Positions 12,767 to 24,485 of a DNA stretch of 64,000 nt are shown in pieces (within the stretch, counting starts at the first letter, position 1; the number at the start of each line of letters is the position of its first letter). Under the pieces are notes generated by a model. It was not told the origin of the DNA. It was given only the letters and a program-made list of their open reading frames with translations, and made no database searches. The DNA is from Hexactinellida sp. DTS-2022 (lineage: Eukaryota > Porifera > Hexactinellida): NCBI GenBank assembly GCA_028753945.1, contig JAPNXP010000010.1:2421042-2485041 (forward strand), in the 5' to 3' direction. Position numbers and translations under genes: made by a program.

Positions 12767-12835
12767 CTATAGATAAGAAGAATATGAAATAAGATTACTA
12801 ATTCATTTACTAAATTATATTCTTCTTATCTATAG
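12767..12835. repeat. Short hairpin inside a Ginger-like intron
   Basis: CTATAGATAAGAAGAATAT on the left is matched by its reverse complement ending at 12835, with a loop of about 30 bases. On the minus strand the left arm supplies the splice acceptor (TCTATAG) of the exon 12671-12766. It could be a tiny insertion that was accommodated as intron sequence. Confidence 0.5.
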
Positions 12836-13744
12836 GATGAAGATCTATGATAACTATAGCTATTAGCTAATAGCACTTATACACTTACATTTATACCGCC
12901 ACGTATATGATATTTCCTAGAAAGATGAAGAGGATATTTTCGTTCTTTGCCATTTGATAAAGAAATGAGATGGCTTTCAGTCACTCTTACGATCTTAAAA
13001 GGCCCTTTATATATAGGTTTATCTTTCGTTCCTTTTATCTTCTTCTCTTTGGCCTTTTCCAGGACCAAAAATAAATCACCTTCGTCAAAGTCAGGTCTAT
13101 AAAGAATTTATGGATAGTAGTTTAATTAAGAAACTTGGTAATTTCGTACACACTTATAACAAACCTATTAGCTTGTACTTTATTGTCATATAACTTTTTC
13201 TGCTTGATTTGTTCTGCTCTAATATTAGCAAGTGCATCATCTCTTTGTTGTAGTCTAATGTGATCTAAATCTAATTTCCAATTTGTAGAAGTATGGTCTC
13301 CAATCATATCTTGCTCTCTATCTTCATCATCACTTTCCTCTTCTACCTTTTCGCCGTCAAAATTCAACAGGCGTATGAGTGGAAGATGGTCGAACTCACG
13401 ACCGAACACTAGCTGAAAGGGGCTATAGTTGGTTGCCCGTTTCCGATGGATATTGGCAGAAAGGCAAGCTGTTTGTAGTTTGCTGGGCCATTCACTATCC
13501 CCATCAGATAAAAAATTTGCGATTTTCCTAGTGTATGATTATGAAATCTAAAGTATTAATTAACAGATATCAATTACCTTATTATGATCTTGTTATGTGC
13601 TTCAACCAATCCATTACTTTGGGGATGGTAAGCAGTTGTCGAGCGATCATCTACATTAAGGGTGCTCTGTACTGATATTTTGACACCCGACGACCTAATG
13701 TTTTTATTGCGTTTTTGGATAGTACTAATATATCTAAGATATCC

Positions 13745-15780
13745 CTGAAAATATTAGAGTTCTACTATGTATATATCCTTAGTTATGAACTAGACAATGT
13801 CAATATAGGCCTAATCCATACTAGCCAAATATTTACAAAAAAATTTTATGTTAGTTTTTAGCGCGAAACATGTCAATTATAAAATACACCTGAGTCAATA
13901 CTCAATGTTTTAAATCGAACCGAAATATGCTTTTTCTTTAATCTACTCTATGTTATTGTCATTTTTGTGAAATTGGTCAAAAAACCCCACTATTTTTCAT
14001 TAAAAGTATACTAATTCAATTTTTTTGTATTATATTGCCAAAACTGCCCGCTTTTAAAACATGCGCCTACATATACTGAGCATTTTAAAAAAAAGTTTGA
14101 CTTTCTAGAATAAAAATTCTCTTTTTTACATCCATATGCCCAAATGGTCTTTTTTTACACCTTCATAATTAGCATTTAATTAATTTGTGTCGAAGTGGCT
14201 TTTTCCAGAATATGAAAGTGCGAGGAAAAGGAGTTCCTAAACTGCATAAAATAGATAATGTCATTTAAAATTGAATTAGACTATTTTTAGAAATTTAGAG
14301 CTAAGCTCTATCTCATTTGGATCAGAAGTTGGATTTTTGTCAGCTTTTTAACATATTGCCACTTTGACACCACCATATTTGGGCATTTGAAATCAGAACA
14401 CATCATTCGAATTATAATATAATCCCAAAAGTTTATCCAATGAGTAAGAAATAGTATCATGATGTGACTAGAATTTTAGAGCTAGTCTCTGCTGTCCAGA
14501 GATCCAGAGTTACAAAATTTGCATCGTCATCAAAATTGGGCACATCAAATTACCATATATGGTCATGTTAAAAAGTGTGACACCTAGAGTCCTAAAATGT
14601 ATTATAAACGTATAGAAAGTCAGGTATTTACAGTATTTTCTAATGCCTATGATCATTTTATCTCTAAGCGTTTCTGAAATATCAACAGGTGTGAAATGTC
14701 AGATTTTTCCCCCCCTTTTGTGGCCCAAAAGTCCATAACTTATCGAATAATGATTGGATCGTGTTGTGTAACGTCTCATTTTGTGCGCAAATGCTATTTC
14801 CATATTTGTATTACCAAATTGGTGTTTTATATAATACTTTATTGTATATTTGAGGGCCTTGAGGTGTGAAAATATGACAAAACAGACAAAACCATAGTCA
14901 TAAATTGGTCATAACTCATGATATATTATTGTAAAAGTGTTGAAAACAAATGCTACGCATAGATAAGAAGCTGGCGCATTTTTATGAAGAATAACAGAAT
15001 TATTCTGCTGTCCAATTTCCCACAGTAATATATGATCACCGGGTACTTGCATACCCTTCATATTCTTTTATGCCCCTAATTTCCTAAATTTTGACATATT
15101 CCTGAACCTTTTGACGTGAACCTGTATATTTTGACCTGTAGATTCCGAAATTTTTAATTTTGGGAACAATATATGGCAGTGTAGAATTTTATCACCTCTT
15201 TTGATGTTGAAATTCGGAAAAATTCGTGGGCCGCAGCCTTAGAATGCTTATAAAACCAAAAATAATAATCAGAAAGTCAAAAAATTTCTCTGGGGTAACA
15301 CATGATGCATCCTCAGACCCTTGAACTAGAATTGAAAAATTTTTCTTCTAACATTTTATAACGATAGTTTAGTGCACGACTGCGTTTTATGATTATTTTG
15401 AAAAAATGCCCTTTAGCATCGTTTCTTCTGCAAAAATAAATAAAATACAAATTATTACTGAGAGGAAATAGTCTCATAATAATATGTTCAAAAATTCAAA
15501 AAGATTCAACAATTTTTGTAAAAATGTCATGCCCATATAAGGAAGTCGACGTCTTATTTTATTAAAAAACACCATCTTGATTGAAAATTAAGAAAAAAAA
15601 AATCATAGAAGTCAATCTCTATCTCATCTAGAGTATTCCTAGTAGTAAATTATGCAATTCTGAGATTCACCGTGAACGCCCGAATATCAATACAGATTAC
15701 CCTTAAGCGCTACATGATACTACTTGAACTCCTAAAGTGAAATAACAATGTCTGATATTCAAAATTTTAAATTTGTTAGT
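13745..15780. other. Two-kilobase insertion or intron inside the Ginger-like gene
   Basis: This stretch separates the exons carrying the second Asp and the Glu of the integrase. It has no long open frame, no clear inverted ends and no recognised protein similarity. It could be a large intron or an old insertion. Confidence 0.4.
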
Positions 15781-15867
15781 TGTTGGAATTGGTGATGTTT
15801 CTTAGTGAGATTCACTTGCCTTGCTTGTAAACTATTTCCCCTGATCATGTTGTATTATTTTGGGTAT

Positions 15868-16063
15868 CAGGGTTCTCGCTAGGCCTCTATCAAAAGGTGC
15901 ATGCCTTTCTTGAAAGCCATTGCACCCTTTATTCACATGTTGTAAGTGGGTATGTACCCTTTGAGTCAATATTATTATTTGAAGGTTTCATTAAATCATT
16001 GACATTAACGCCATGTCTCACACTCATGTACCCTTACAACGAAAAATCCTGGCGAGAACCCTG
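15868..16063. mobile_element. hAT-type MITE interrupting the integrase exon
   Basis: Inverted ends CAGGGTTCTCGC and GCGAGAACCCTG lie between TTGGGTAT (15860-15867) and TTGGGTAC (16064-16071), a 7-of-8 matching duplication. Deleting it with one duplication joins GVP to KIIQHDQG of the integrase in frame, showing that it inserted into the former coding exon. Confidence 0.85.
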
Positions 16064-16587
16064 TTGGGTACGCCATAAGTTAGATAAATATCTGATAATC
16101 CGTCAAGAACAGACTTTGTTGTCTTAGTAGAGAGAGAACGAGCTGTTACAAATTTACTTAGATAACAGGCTACTACTAGAATATGTTTTAACCCGATGAG
16201 TTACTGGGTAAATCAACAACTAAATCCATTCCCACATGGTACCAAGGTTGTTTAGGCGGTACTATAGGGTGAAGTTTGCGTTGAGGCTGTGGCGGAAGAG
16301 ATGCTGTCATCTGACACCGGTTACAACTTAGAATCTATGTACATTTAAATGTCAATTAACAATCTGATATATGTTATTAATTAAGTAATCATGTGCAATT
16401 TAAGTAATCACGGATGTCTTTGTCATGCCTTTCCATGAAAAATCTTTGTGTATCATGTCTCTAGTTGCATTAATCCCACAGTGTTCGGGATCGTGGAAAA
16501 AAAAAACAGTGGGTAGCAATTCTGCCACGGCTTATGAATATCCATGGTACCACTAATAGAGGTAGCAATTCTGCCATGCAACAGGGC

Positions 16588-17148
16588 AAATAATATTCGG
16601 TTCATCCAAATATATCAGTATTCGGTTTCAAACTTGGTTATAAGTAGTGTAGATGTAGCAAATCTACAGTTTAATCATATACCAGTTACGGGCGTACATT
16701 TAGTAATTTGAGTTTTGGTTATACCTTCATGGGGTGGGGCGCGAACAAAAGTGGGTCATGGATTTGAAAAGGTTGAAAACCCCTGTCACAGAGGGTGCGA
16801 ATTAAGTGAATTTTAAAGATTCTCAAAATGTGAGAACAACGTCATAATTTGGCGAAGTAGTGATAAATTTCCATAGGAAAGACAAGTTGTTGTCGAAGGC
16901 CAAAAATCAGATTTAAAAGCGTCCAGTTTCGGAACATGCAAACAGACACACACACACACACATAGGTAAATAAATCTGTGTTTTTATTGTAAAGACTACA
17001 GTATACTAGAATAACAATTTGAATACTGCATCCAAGTTTAATGAATCAAAACAAAAAATTTAATAAAATGCGAATCCCTGTGTATGAATAAGCCTGAAAT
17101 GTATTTTTGGAACCGACTAAAAATACCGATGATACAGCAATTCTATGC
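16588..17148. other. Non-coding stretch with a CA microsatellite
   Basis: A (CA)n run of about 19 bases lies at 16944-16962. Otherwise there is no gene or complete element. Confidence 0.5.
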
Positions 17149-17285
17149 ATTTTAACCAGAGTGGACCATGGGTCAACATTGGTAACCCATGACCCATCTG
17201 ACCCATCGAATTTGTGACCCATGACCCATGACCCATCGAGTGACACATTGACCCATCAAGTAACGCTTTGACCCATCGTGTATCC

Positions 17286-18999
17286 CAAGGGTGCTCAAAC
17301 CGTGGCCCGAGACCATTCGCTGTGGCCCGCGAATAATTCGCTTCTTTTCAATTATATATACTCTCAAATGTATCAATGTTCTTAGTTTTAATACAGTATG
17401 TTGTAACTATAGTTTGCATTTACGAATTCTATCAATTATTAGATATTATTAGAAAACGTAGGAGGCAGAACCTAAATTGAAATGGCGAGTTCTAGCAGAA
17501 AACGAAATTACAGTTCAATCTCCTCCCAAAAATATCTCGCTCGCTTCGCTCGCTCGTCCAGGGAATTATTATACACTTGAATACATATAGAAACAAAGTT
17601 GTGCCTTATGTAGTCAATGCAGAATGCATGGCAGAATTTACTATCACATCTGTAGACATTTTAGGCAATATTTACTAGAGCTGTACCGGATTAGAGATTC
17701 TCTACTCCGGCCGGATCCGGATATCCGGTGCTCAATTATCCGGTTATCCGGCCGGATATCCGCTAAATATGTATTTGACAAATGAAACCATAATATTACA
17801 TCAATAACAAGTTCTGCTTATTCATAATTAAATTGTCCATAAACTAAGCTTGTGTTTTATTAGGGAGGCTTCTAAAATAATTTATGTGATTCCACAATTG
17901 ATACAGTATATGAATATACTTTCAATCGCATTCACCTATGGTAAATAAGATCTTTTGAATAACATATTTATTTTCGATTCCTATATATTATAGCTTGAAA
18001 GGTTGCATTTTTTATCAATCCCAGCATGAGTGAAATTTGGCATTTTTCTCACTATCTAATAACGATTCTTTCAGAGCACTCTGTAATGAATGTGATGTCA
18101 ATACATATATCACGTGGTAAAAATCCTAAACATATAGCACGTCACCACTGTGGAACCACATAAAACATTCACATCGAGAAATTTACAAAGAAAAAACAAT
18201 ATATGAAAATCCTCTTGTAGAAATTCACAACAAGGTGATCATAATATTTTTTCAATCAACTAGTTCTGCTATTACACACTATCTAAATTCTATTCCAAGA
18301 ATATCTATACAAGAAAACCTATACCAGACATTAGAACCTCAGAAAAAATGGACAGTTAATGACCCTAGAGCTATGCAAATTCACTTGATATTCGGAGAGA
18401 TAGTTATTCTTTAATTCATACACAAATACAACTGGGACCGTTATCCGGCCGGATAGTTGTTCATATCCGGTTCCGGCCGGATATCCGGTAATTGGCCGGA
18501 TATCCGGTAATTGGCCGGATACACCGGATACCGGATTAGAACCGGATATCCGGTACAGCCCTAATATTTACACATAATTAGTAATTAAAAATCCCTGTAC
18601 GCCTGTACAGAATGGCCAAAATGTTTAAAATTCTTTTACAGGACAGGGATCCCTGTACGATTGGCAGGCATGATGAAGTTTATCAAAAATATGTCAAGAT
18701 CAGCATTGACAGATGAGTATATTTCTCAGCTTATGCGTATTGCTACTTCAGCAAGAGAACCAAATTTTGATAAGCTAATAAAAACGCAGGATTAACTGCA
18801 CAATCCCACTAGTTATTTATACTTCCTAATATGTGATTAGATTAGTTTATACTTCCTCAGTATCATCGTTTATTTCTCCATTAATGCTACTTGAAATAAA
18901 ATAAAAAATGTGTTAAATAAGAAATGTTCACTCTCAGGCCCGCAACACTATGACATTTATCCATTTTGGCCCGCGGCCTAAAAAGTTTGCCCAATCCTG
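17286..18999. mobile_element. Non-autonomous hAT element nested in the GACCCAT element
   Basis: The ends are CAAGGGTGCTCAAAC and, inverted, CAGGATTGGGCAAAC, each next to a GGCCCG-type motif. The flanks GTGTATCC (17278-17285) and GTGTATTC (19000-19007) match at 7 of 8. The homologous site in the copy at 36003-36653 is uninterrupted, which supports insertion. A further hAT MITE lies within (17676-18563). No transposase frame remains. Confidence 0.8.
17676..18563. mobile_element. hAT-type MITE rich in CCGGATATCC units (third nesting level)
   Basis: The ends TAGAGCTGTACCGG and CCGGTACAGCCCTA are inverted and are flanked by a perfect 8-bp duplication ATATTTAC (17668-17675, 18564-18571). Subterminal arms repeat CCGGATATCCGG-type units. 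It lies inside the hAT element at 17286-18999, which lies inside 17157-19268. Confidence 0.85.
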
Positions 19000-19276
19000 G
19001 TGTATTCCATTGAGCCTTTTAAATATCTATTTTTAAAATATCTAAACATTATGCAACACAATCCGACTTATAATAAATGTATGATGCTTGTCAATCAATT
19101 AATTTTGGTAGACTTCTAATACCAAAGAACACCCTGTAATGTTTCTGGGTTAATTTGATTCGTAATATATGTAAGTGGACGAACATCGAAATTCCAAATG
19201 GGTCATGGGTCACCATGACCCATCGATTTAGGCGACACATTTGACCCATCGACCCATGGTCAACTCTGATTTTAAC

Positions 19277-21050
19277 AAGATAGTGAACTAATGACTCAAT
19301 CAGAAACATGAGCATAATTATACAAATAGATTACAGTTTAGATAATAAAATAAAATATAATATGATATAAAAAAGTTAAATACAATCAACGGATTTGAAA
19401 AAAACTTAAAAGTGATAAAATAACGGATCATTGCATGTGAAATTAACCAATTCGAACAAAGGTTCCAAGTCGAAGTTTTGAACTGCAAGCTGATGATTAT
19501 TTGTGCAAATTCATTGTGTTCATTTTGGTTTTATTATTATTATTATTATTGCTAATTTATTAATTCAGTCTTTTGGAATTTTTCGCTTATTTTCCTAAAT
19601 TACTAAATTTTCAAAAACAGTTTGATGACTTAAAACTTGCTTGGATGTCACAATGTGTTTAGAATTTACCAATACACTTTTTTGATTTACTATAATAGTA
19701 CAAACTACAATGTTACTACATGGTAAATTGCAGGATTTACACCGGTTCCTTTCACTGGTGCCAACAAATGAAGAATTCGGGTAGAATTATTATTTGTTCC
19801 AAATAAATAATCCAAAACTGTGAAGCTATACTATCTTTAGTCATATAAAGAGCAAACATTCTGCCATTATCGATTGCAATATGGATATTGCAGCTTGATT
19901 TGTTTGTAAATTTTACATGAATATTTCAGCAATTATACCAGAAAACAAGGAGTAAAGAAAATATTTGAACTTGAAAATGATGAAATTAATCTTTAGCAGA
20001 ATAGATCTGGTAAATTCCTCACATCAGAAGATCTCTTTATCATGAACAAGTTTATATCTTAAAGTATTCAATTTGGCAGTTAGCCTTTGTGACCTATGGC
20101 AGTCCAATAGAAAAACTAGCAAGTAAATAGCTTAAAACTCTCAATGCTTCAGACATAATCTTTAAACAAGTATATACAATTTTTAGAATGTCATTGATAC
20201 TTTTCTCCTATTTCTCAACAATACTGTGAAAATAATAACATTTTGACGAAATTCTTCGAAAATCTGAATGAAATTTAAAGAAAATGAAATAATCTTCGAA
20301 AGAAACAGTGTACACAACTTTTAACACTGGCACCATACACTTGGAGCATTGAGTAAATAAATTTCAGCATAACCAGTTTCATGGTCAAAGAAGCACGGAA
20401 CCTGAAACGAGGAGTATTATCCAAGCATTCTGCTAAATCTGGAAGAATAATCACCAATGATCACATTCAAATTATTAAAGTCTACGACGAAAGTGAATAA
20501 TATCTCGAATTACCCGAATGAAAAAGTTCTATTAAAGTTGACAATTCTTGTGTACAGAAACAAAAAATCGGGTTAATGAATTTGAATGAATGGTAAGCTA
20601 ATTTAAAGACCACCAGAGAATAAAAATTGCCACGTGAATCAAAATTATGCCAACTTAAACCGAAGACTACATTACAGTAGCCAAGCATTTTACGCATTCT
20701 GTTTGTGTAGGTGAAATACATCAAAATTTAATTAATCGTTGGTATGTTACATTGATTCGAAATTATGTATGCTATATCGATGTGCTAACTGCCCTGATAT
20801 ATCAAGTATACAAACCCATCTGAAATATACTGGGTTTTTCTGATCGTATGCAATAGAAGAGAGGGTCATCTCGGAATTATTTGAAATATGAAGTAAATAA
20901 ATTGATAAAGTAACAACACATGTCCATATTGCGAAAGTCACACATTTAAATCACATTTACATCTGCCATATATTATAGTAAGTCATGATAAGGGTATCTT
21001 TCATTCAATTAATAAATTTTAATAGCCAATCCAGGTGAAAGACGAATATT
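19277..21050. other. Featureless intronic stretch
   Basis: A (TTA)n microsatellite occupies 19529-19550. Open frames are short and unsupported. No inverted-repeat element was recognised. Confidence 0.45.
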
Positions 21051-21067
21051 AACGGGACCGGGAACAT

Positions 21068-21451
21068 AGGCGCCGAAACTCTCCAGCGCCAGGGAGGGTG
21101 TAACTTTACATTTATATGTGAAAGGTCATAAAAACGATTCCTATGGTGCATGGACGCAAAGTTCACAAGTATGAGGTTAAAGTTGGGGGGCGCGGAGCGA
21201 GTATTGCGAGCGACCTTTTGTGGGGTTCTGGGGGAAAGTCCCCCAGAAAAAAATGGATGCGAGCGCGAGATACCGAAATATCGATTTGTTTTGAATGAAT
21301 TATACGTTATTTACTGTCCTAAATGATATTGTACATTGTATTTTTTATCCAGAGGGCAATGTAACACTCGCAACAATAATGTTGACCCCCTTCAATTTTT
21401 ACGGGGGGGACGCACGCCCCCCAGCGCACCCCCTGTTTGCGCGCCACTGCT
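21068..21451. repeat. hAT-like inverted-repeat element, low confidence
   Basis: The left end reads CATAGGCGCCGAAAC and the right end, inverted, CAGTGGCGCGCAAAC. G and C homopolymers lie near both ends. I could not find a matching 8-bp duplication. Confidence 0.4.
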
Positions 21452-21910
21452 ATGTTGGCTGAAATTCATTATGTTGGACGGGCATAATTGTATACATATA
21501 TAAATCATCCAATGTTATTTAGAAAATTCCTTATGGAAATAATAATTTTCAATGGGTCTACGTGTATGTTAAATACTTGTTAGTTGTAACATCAAAGAAT
21601 ATGTCTAATATACCCTCCCGGACCAGGAGGGGTGTTTCCTACCTGACTGTTTCCTCAGCCTGGGGGGGATGGGTAAAACCCTCCCTGACAAAAACCATGG
21701 AGGGTGTAACCCCTGACCCCCCCCCCCCCACTTTCGGCGGATATGACCGGGAGTAAAAAATTACAGGGATAATGGAGACTCAAACCGGGATCACGGTCGT
21801 TTCCTGATGTGAGTAATAAAATTCAAACACTGAATAAATCTCCCGCTATACTAGACTATGAAACGTGATCTTGCGCTGTAAAAAGTTGGGAACGACTGTT
21901 CTAATAATAA

Positions 21911-22380
21911 GGGGGAAGCTGAATTTGTCTTACGACCTAGTACGGAATTTGTCCTAAGATCCTGTACGATTTCCCTACGACTCAGTACGGAATTTGTCCT
22001 ACGATTCTATCCAGTTTGGAATTTGTCCAAGGCCACAGTTCGGGATATATCCTACGGCACAATTTGAGATCTTTTTCTTATTGACAACTTCAGGGCTTCA
22101 AATGAGGAATTAATTTGTTGTTTCTTTTTACAACTTTAGGTCTTCAATAACTAGAATAGACCAATAAATGTAACTTATAAGAACATGATATTATCGTAGG
22201 ACAAACACCATACAATATCGTACAAATCTTAGGACAAATTCCGTACTGGGTGGTAGGACAAATTCCGTACAGTGGCGTAGGACAAATTCCGAACTTGATA
22301 GAATAGTAGGACAAACTCCGTACTGTTTAGTAATAGGACAAATTCCAGTAATATCATAGTACAATTCCGGAAACTCATAA
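21911..22380. repeat. Inverted array element, possible non-autonomous MULE
   Basis: The left half repeats CCTACGACTCAGTACGG and GGAATTTGTC units; the right half carries the reverse complement (GACAAATTCCGTAC), so it has the same array-type ends as the MULE at 1911-4722. Its first bases (GGGAAGCTGAAT) resemble the MULE end (GGAAAGCTGAAT). No coding sequence. The right boundary is uncertain. Confidence 0.5.
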
Positions 22381-23350
22381 TAAATGATAATCTAAAGTTG
22401 GAATACTAGACATTTAATTATTGGATTGCTATTAAAATTACCTATAACTAGCCAATTAATGGAAATGTATTGTGATTGAAAAAAACACTTGGCTAGTTCT
22501 ACATGGAAATTAAAAGTTGTTTTGTTATGTGGTTTATTCTGACAATAGGAAACTATAAATATTTATACTCTACAAAATTACAAAATATTTAAATAAAATT
22601 TATTGAAGCAACAAATTAATTACTAATTAGATTGTGTAATAATTAATTATGCAACTTTTTCTCGAATGCTCACAAAATTAAATTAGGCATTGTATTTTGA
22701 ATCTTCACTAAATAGAATAATAATCTTTTCATAAGTTGAAAAAGTCTGTACTAGAATACTCATGTGTATAAATTGATCAATTATTGACAAAAATACATAA
22801 TGCAGAATTAAAATAAATCAATTCGTAGGTTTGCAGGTATGCTGAATAATAATAAAACATTTCGAAGGATTCTAATATAGAAAATATTTCAGATATCCAC
22901 ATGTCGTGCGACTGTGGTCCTTACCATGTGCCACAAGTGGAAAAATGGAATTATCGTTCCATTTAAGTAGAAGAAAATTGTAGTGAATAGGTACTATTGT
23001 CATAGATTAATTCGATCACGAGGTATTTAAATCAGAAATCAGAATTTGTATATTCTACTTGACTCATTCTTATTGGAAATTAAATAATTAATTATCTGAT
23101 TACAACTATAAATTTCAATCAAAGAAATTTGCTATTTTATTATACAAAACATATCAATCAATTTATATAAATAACAGGTAGAAGCATCCATCAAGGTTAT
23201 CATGCTGCTAGAAACCATGACTGTTTGCATAATATTTTTTGTTGGCCTAGGAGTTTAGGGTAAAATTAAAAGTATATGGGCAAATTCAAAAGACATGGTG
23301 ATTATTGTTTCAGGTCATAAAAAAATTCTGAAATTTTTGGGACAATTTTT
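22381..23350. other. AT-rich non-coding stretch
   Basis: No open frame of note and no recognised repeat. Confidence 0.45.
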
Positions 23351-23360
23351 CTTAAGACCA

Positions 23361-23883
23361 GTGTTGCCAGATGATGTACACCCGAAGGCTGGAATTGGTG
23401 GGGGATGCAAATTTAAACCATAGCGTAATTATCACTCTAATTTAGCTATCTGTGAAATGTGACAGTCTCTAAGTCGAATCTCATGAAGAGTTGGGGGGTG
23501 TACCCCCCCTCCCCTCCCCCCCTCGGTGGATTCGTGCCTGGACCGAAGTTCATGCCAAAAGCTACAAAGTTCAGCAAATGTTCATGCTCCATAAACTTCA
23601 AATGTTTATGAAAATTTCATGGCAAAATTTAACCCTTCATGAATTCATTTCAAAAGTAAAAATTCCCAAAGTACATGAATAGTTCATGTAAAATTAATAA
23701 GTTGATGCTCAGTCAGGACAATTTAAAAGTTCATGAAAAGTTCATTGTGTCAAACTAAAACCTTGATGAAAAGCGAAGTTCAAAAACCGAATGTTCATGT
23801 CAAAGTTGATGCTTCATGACAAGTTCATGTCACCTCTCAAAGGTTCATCCACCTATGAACTCTTTTAATGATCTGGCAACATT
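23361..23883. repeat. Inverted-repeat element with GTTCATG-rich interior
   Basis: The ends CAGTGTTGCCAGATGAT and, inverted, CAATGTTGCCAGATCAT resemble hAT ends. The interior repeats GTTCATG/CATGAA motifs many times. No target duplication was found, so the boundaries are approximate. Confidence 0.5.
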
Positions 23884-24337
23884 GCCAGATTAGACGAAAT
23901 ACACCCAAGATAGAGGATGGAAAATTTCCAAATAAATCATTAAGTAATAATCAGTGACTATTTGATTAACATCCTAGGATAATAATTGACAGATTACGTC
24001 AATTAGAGTAGAGAGGCTCCGAACAAAACTCTCCTAAATAAAAAAATCATTGTTTTTAACTAGACATAATAATCAAACTAAAATGAATTGAGAGCCGATA
24101 TTGCATCATTATTAATATACTAGTAGGTCAATTATAATTGGATAAGCCAAACACTTCTTAATGTAACTAATAAAAAATCGTTATAGCAGCTATCGAATTT
24201 ATGACTAGTTCCTGGTCCGCACTGTTCATAAACAACATTACAGAGTAATTTTTTTATTTGAAAATAGTAGCCTTAACTCAAGTGGTCGGAACACGAAGTA
24301 AAGAAAGGTCATTGCTAATTTGTATTAAAACACATAC

Positions 24338-24485
24338 CATCTTCGATATTCGGCATCACAATCAATTGTAATTCATGATAACCATGCTTTATAGCATCCC
24401 TACGTTTTTGTTCAGATAGTGTGTGCTTTAATTTCTTTACTTTGTCATCATCAAGAGCCGAAGATTGTGACTTGAACTCTTCCAA
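24338..24485 (-). CDS. MLX: MLX-like bHLH-zipper protein, exon with basic region and helix 1
   Basis: A 148-bp internal exon on the minus strand, with a CTATTTTAG acceptor ending at 24486 and a GTATGTG donor starting at 24337. It is open in one frame for 49 codons plus one base. It encodes an acidic lead (SALDDDKVKKLK) and then HTLSEQKRRDAIKHGYHE followed by LQLIVMPNIED. The EQKRRDAIK signature, with the Glu and Arg residues that read E-boxes, is the MLX version of the basic region and differs from Mondo (EQKRRFNIK). Helix 2 and the C-terminus are supplied by 934-1340. Upstream exons should lie at higher coordinates but were not identified in the window. Confidence 0.85.

Larger units (their letters stand above)
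11475..16497 (-). pseudogene. Ginger-type integrase/transposase fused to an OTU cysteine-protease domain (multi-exon, decayed)
   Basis: In minus-strand order: an HHCC zinc region at about 16394-16497 (HDPEHCGINATRDMIHK); an exon ending at 16326 with CNRCQ, VGMDLVVDLP (first Asp) and, across the nested MITE, IIQHDQG (second Asp); exon 13578-13744 with YHPQSNGLVE (catalytic Glu); exon 13165-13527 (FQLVFGREFDHLPL and a coiled, charged tail); exon 12889-13096 with YKGPFKIVRV, a GPF-type module; short exons 12671-12766, 12530-12604, 12325-12466 and 12158-12270; and a last exon 11475-12012 with an OTU core (KDGNCLFSAIS, EIRGEVCRYMAVQGAS, WGTDIEIVALSSIL). Most junctions have clean GT-AG sites with matching phase. 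Damage includes frameshifts near 11770 and 16190, a stop replacing the residue after HDQGK, and a stop in exon 12325-12466. The OTU domain would remove ubiquitin; its role in transposition is unknown. Confidence 0.78.
11027..16583 (-). mobile_element. Ginger-like DNA transposon (integrase plus OTU protease)
   Basis: Inverted ends begin TGTTGCATGGCAGAATTGCT at 11027 and, on the other strand, at 16583. They run about 80 bp, with a second GTGGCAGAATTGCTACC block inside; the left end carries one extra copy of that block. The flanks AGGC (11023-11026) and GGGC (16584-16587) fit an imperfect 4-bp duplication. TGT...ACA ends, a gypsy-type integrase and no reverse transcriptase fit the Ginger1 class. 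The gene is on the minus strand and decayed. A hAT MITE (15868-16063) interrupts it. Confidence 0.75.
17157..19268. mobile_element. hAT-type element with GACCCAT-repeat arms, copy 1 (interrupted)
   Basis: The ends read CAGAGTGGACCATGGGTCA and, inverted, TGACCATGGGTC next to CAGAGTTG. The flanks are a perfect 8-bp duplication ATTTTAAC (17149-17156, 19269-19276). The arms hold tandem GACCCATG/GACCCATC units. The native element is only about 0.4 kb; a 1714-bp hAT element (17286-18999) sits inside it. A second copy lies at 36003-36653. Confidence 0.83.
1341..24337 (-). other. Intron of about 23 kb in the MLX-like gene, packed with transposons
   Basis: On the minus strand the donor is GTATGTG (24331-24337) and the acceptor is TTTATAG (ending at 1341). 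The split codon is G|GT in both exons. The intron carries the MULE, the P-like relic, one Transib-type non-autonomous element, several hAT elements and the Ginger-like element described separately. A smaller undetected exon inside it cannot be excluded, but the bHLH runs from basic/helix 1 to loop/helix 2 across this junction with no missing phase. Confidence 0.7.

Noticed and set aside
17158..17275. GACCCAT tandem repeats as a satellite
   Set aside because: The repeats are confined to inverted arms of a hAT-type element with an 8-bp duplication, and occur the same way in the copy at 36003-36653.
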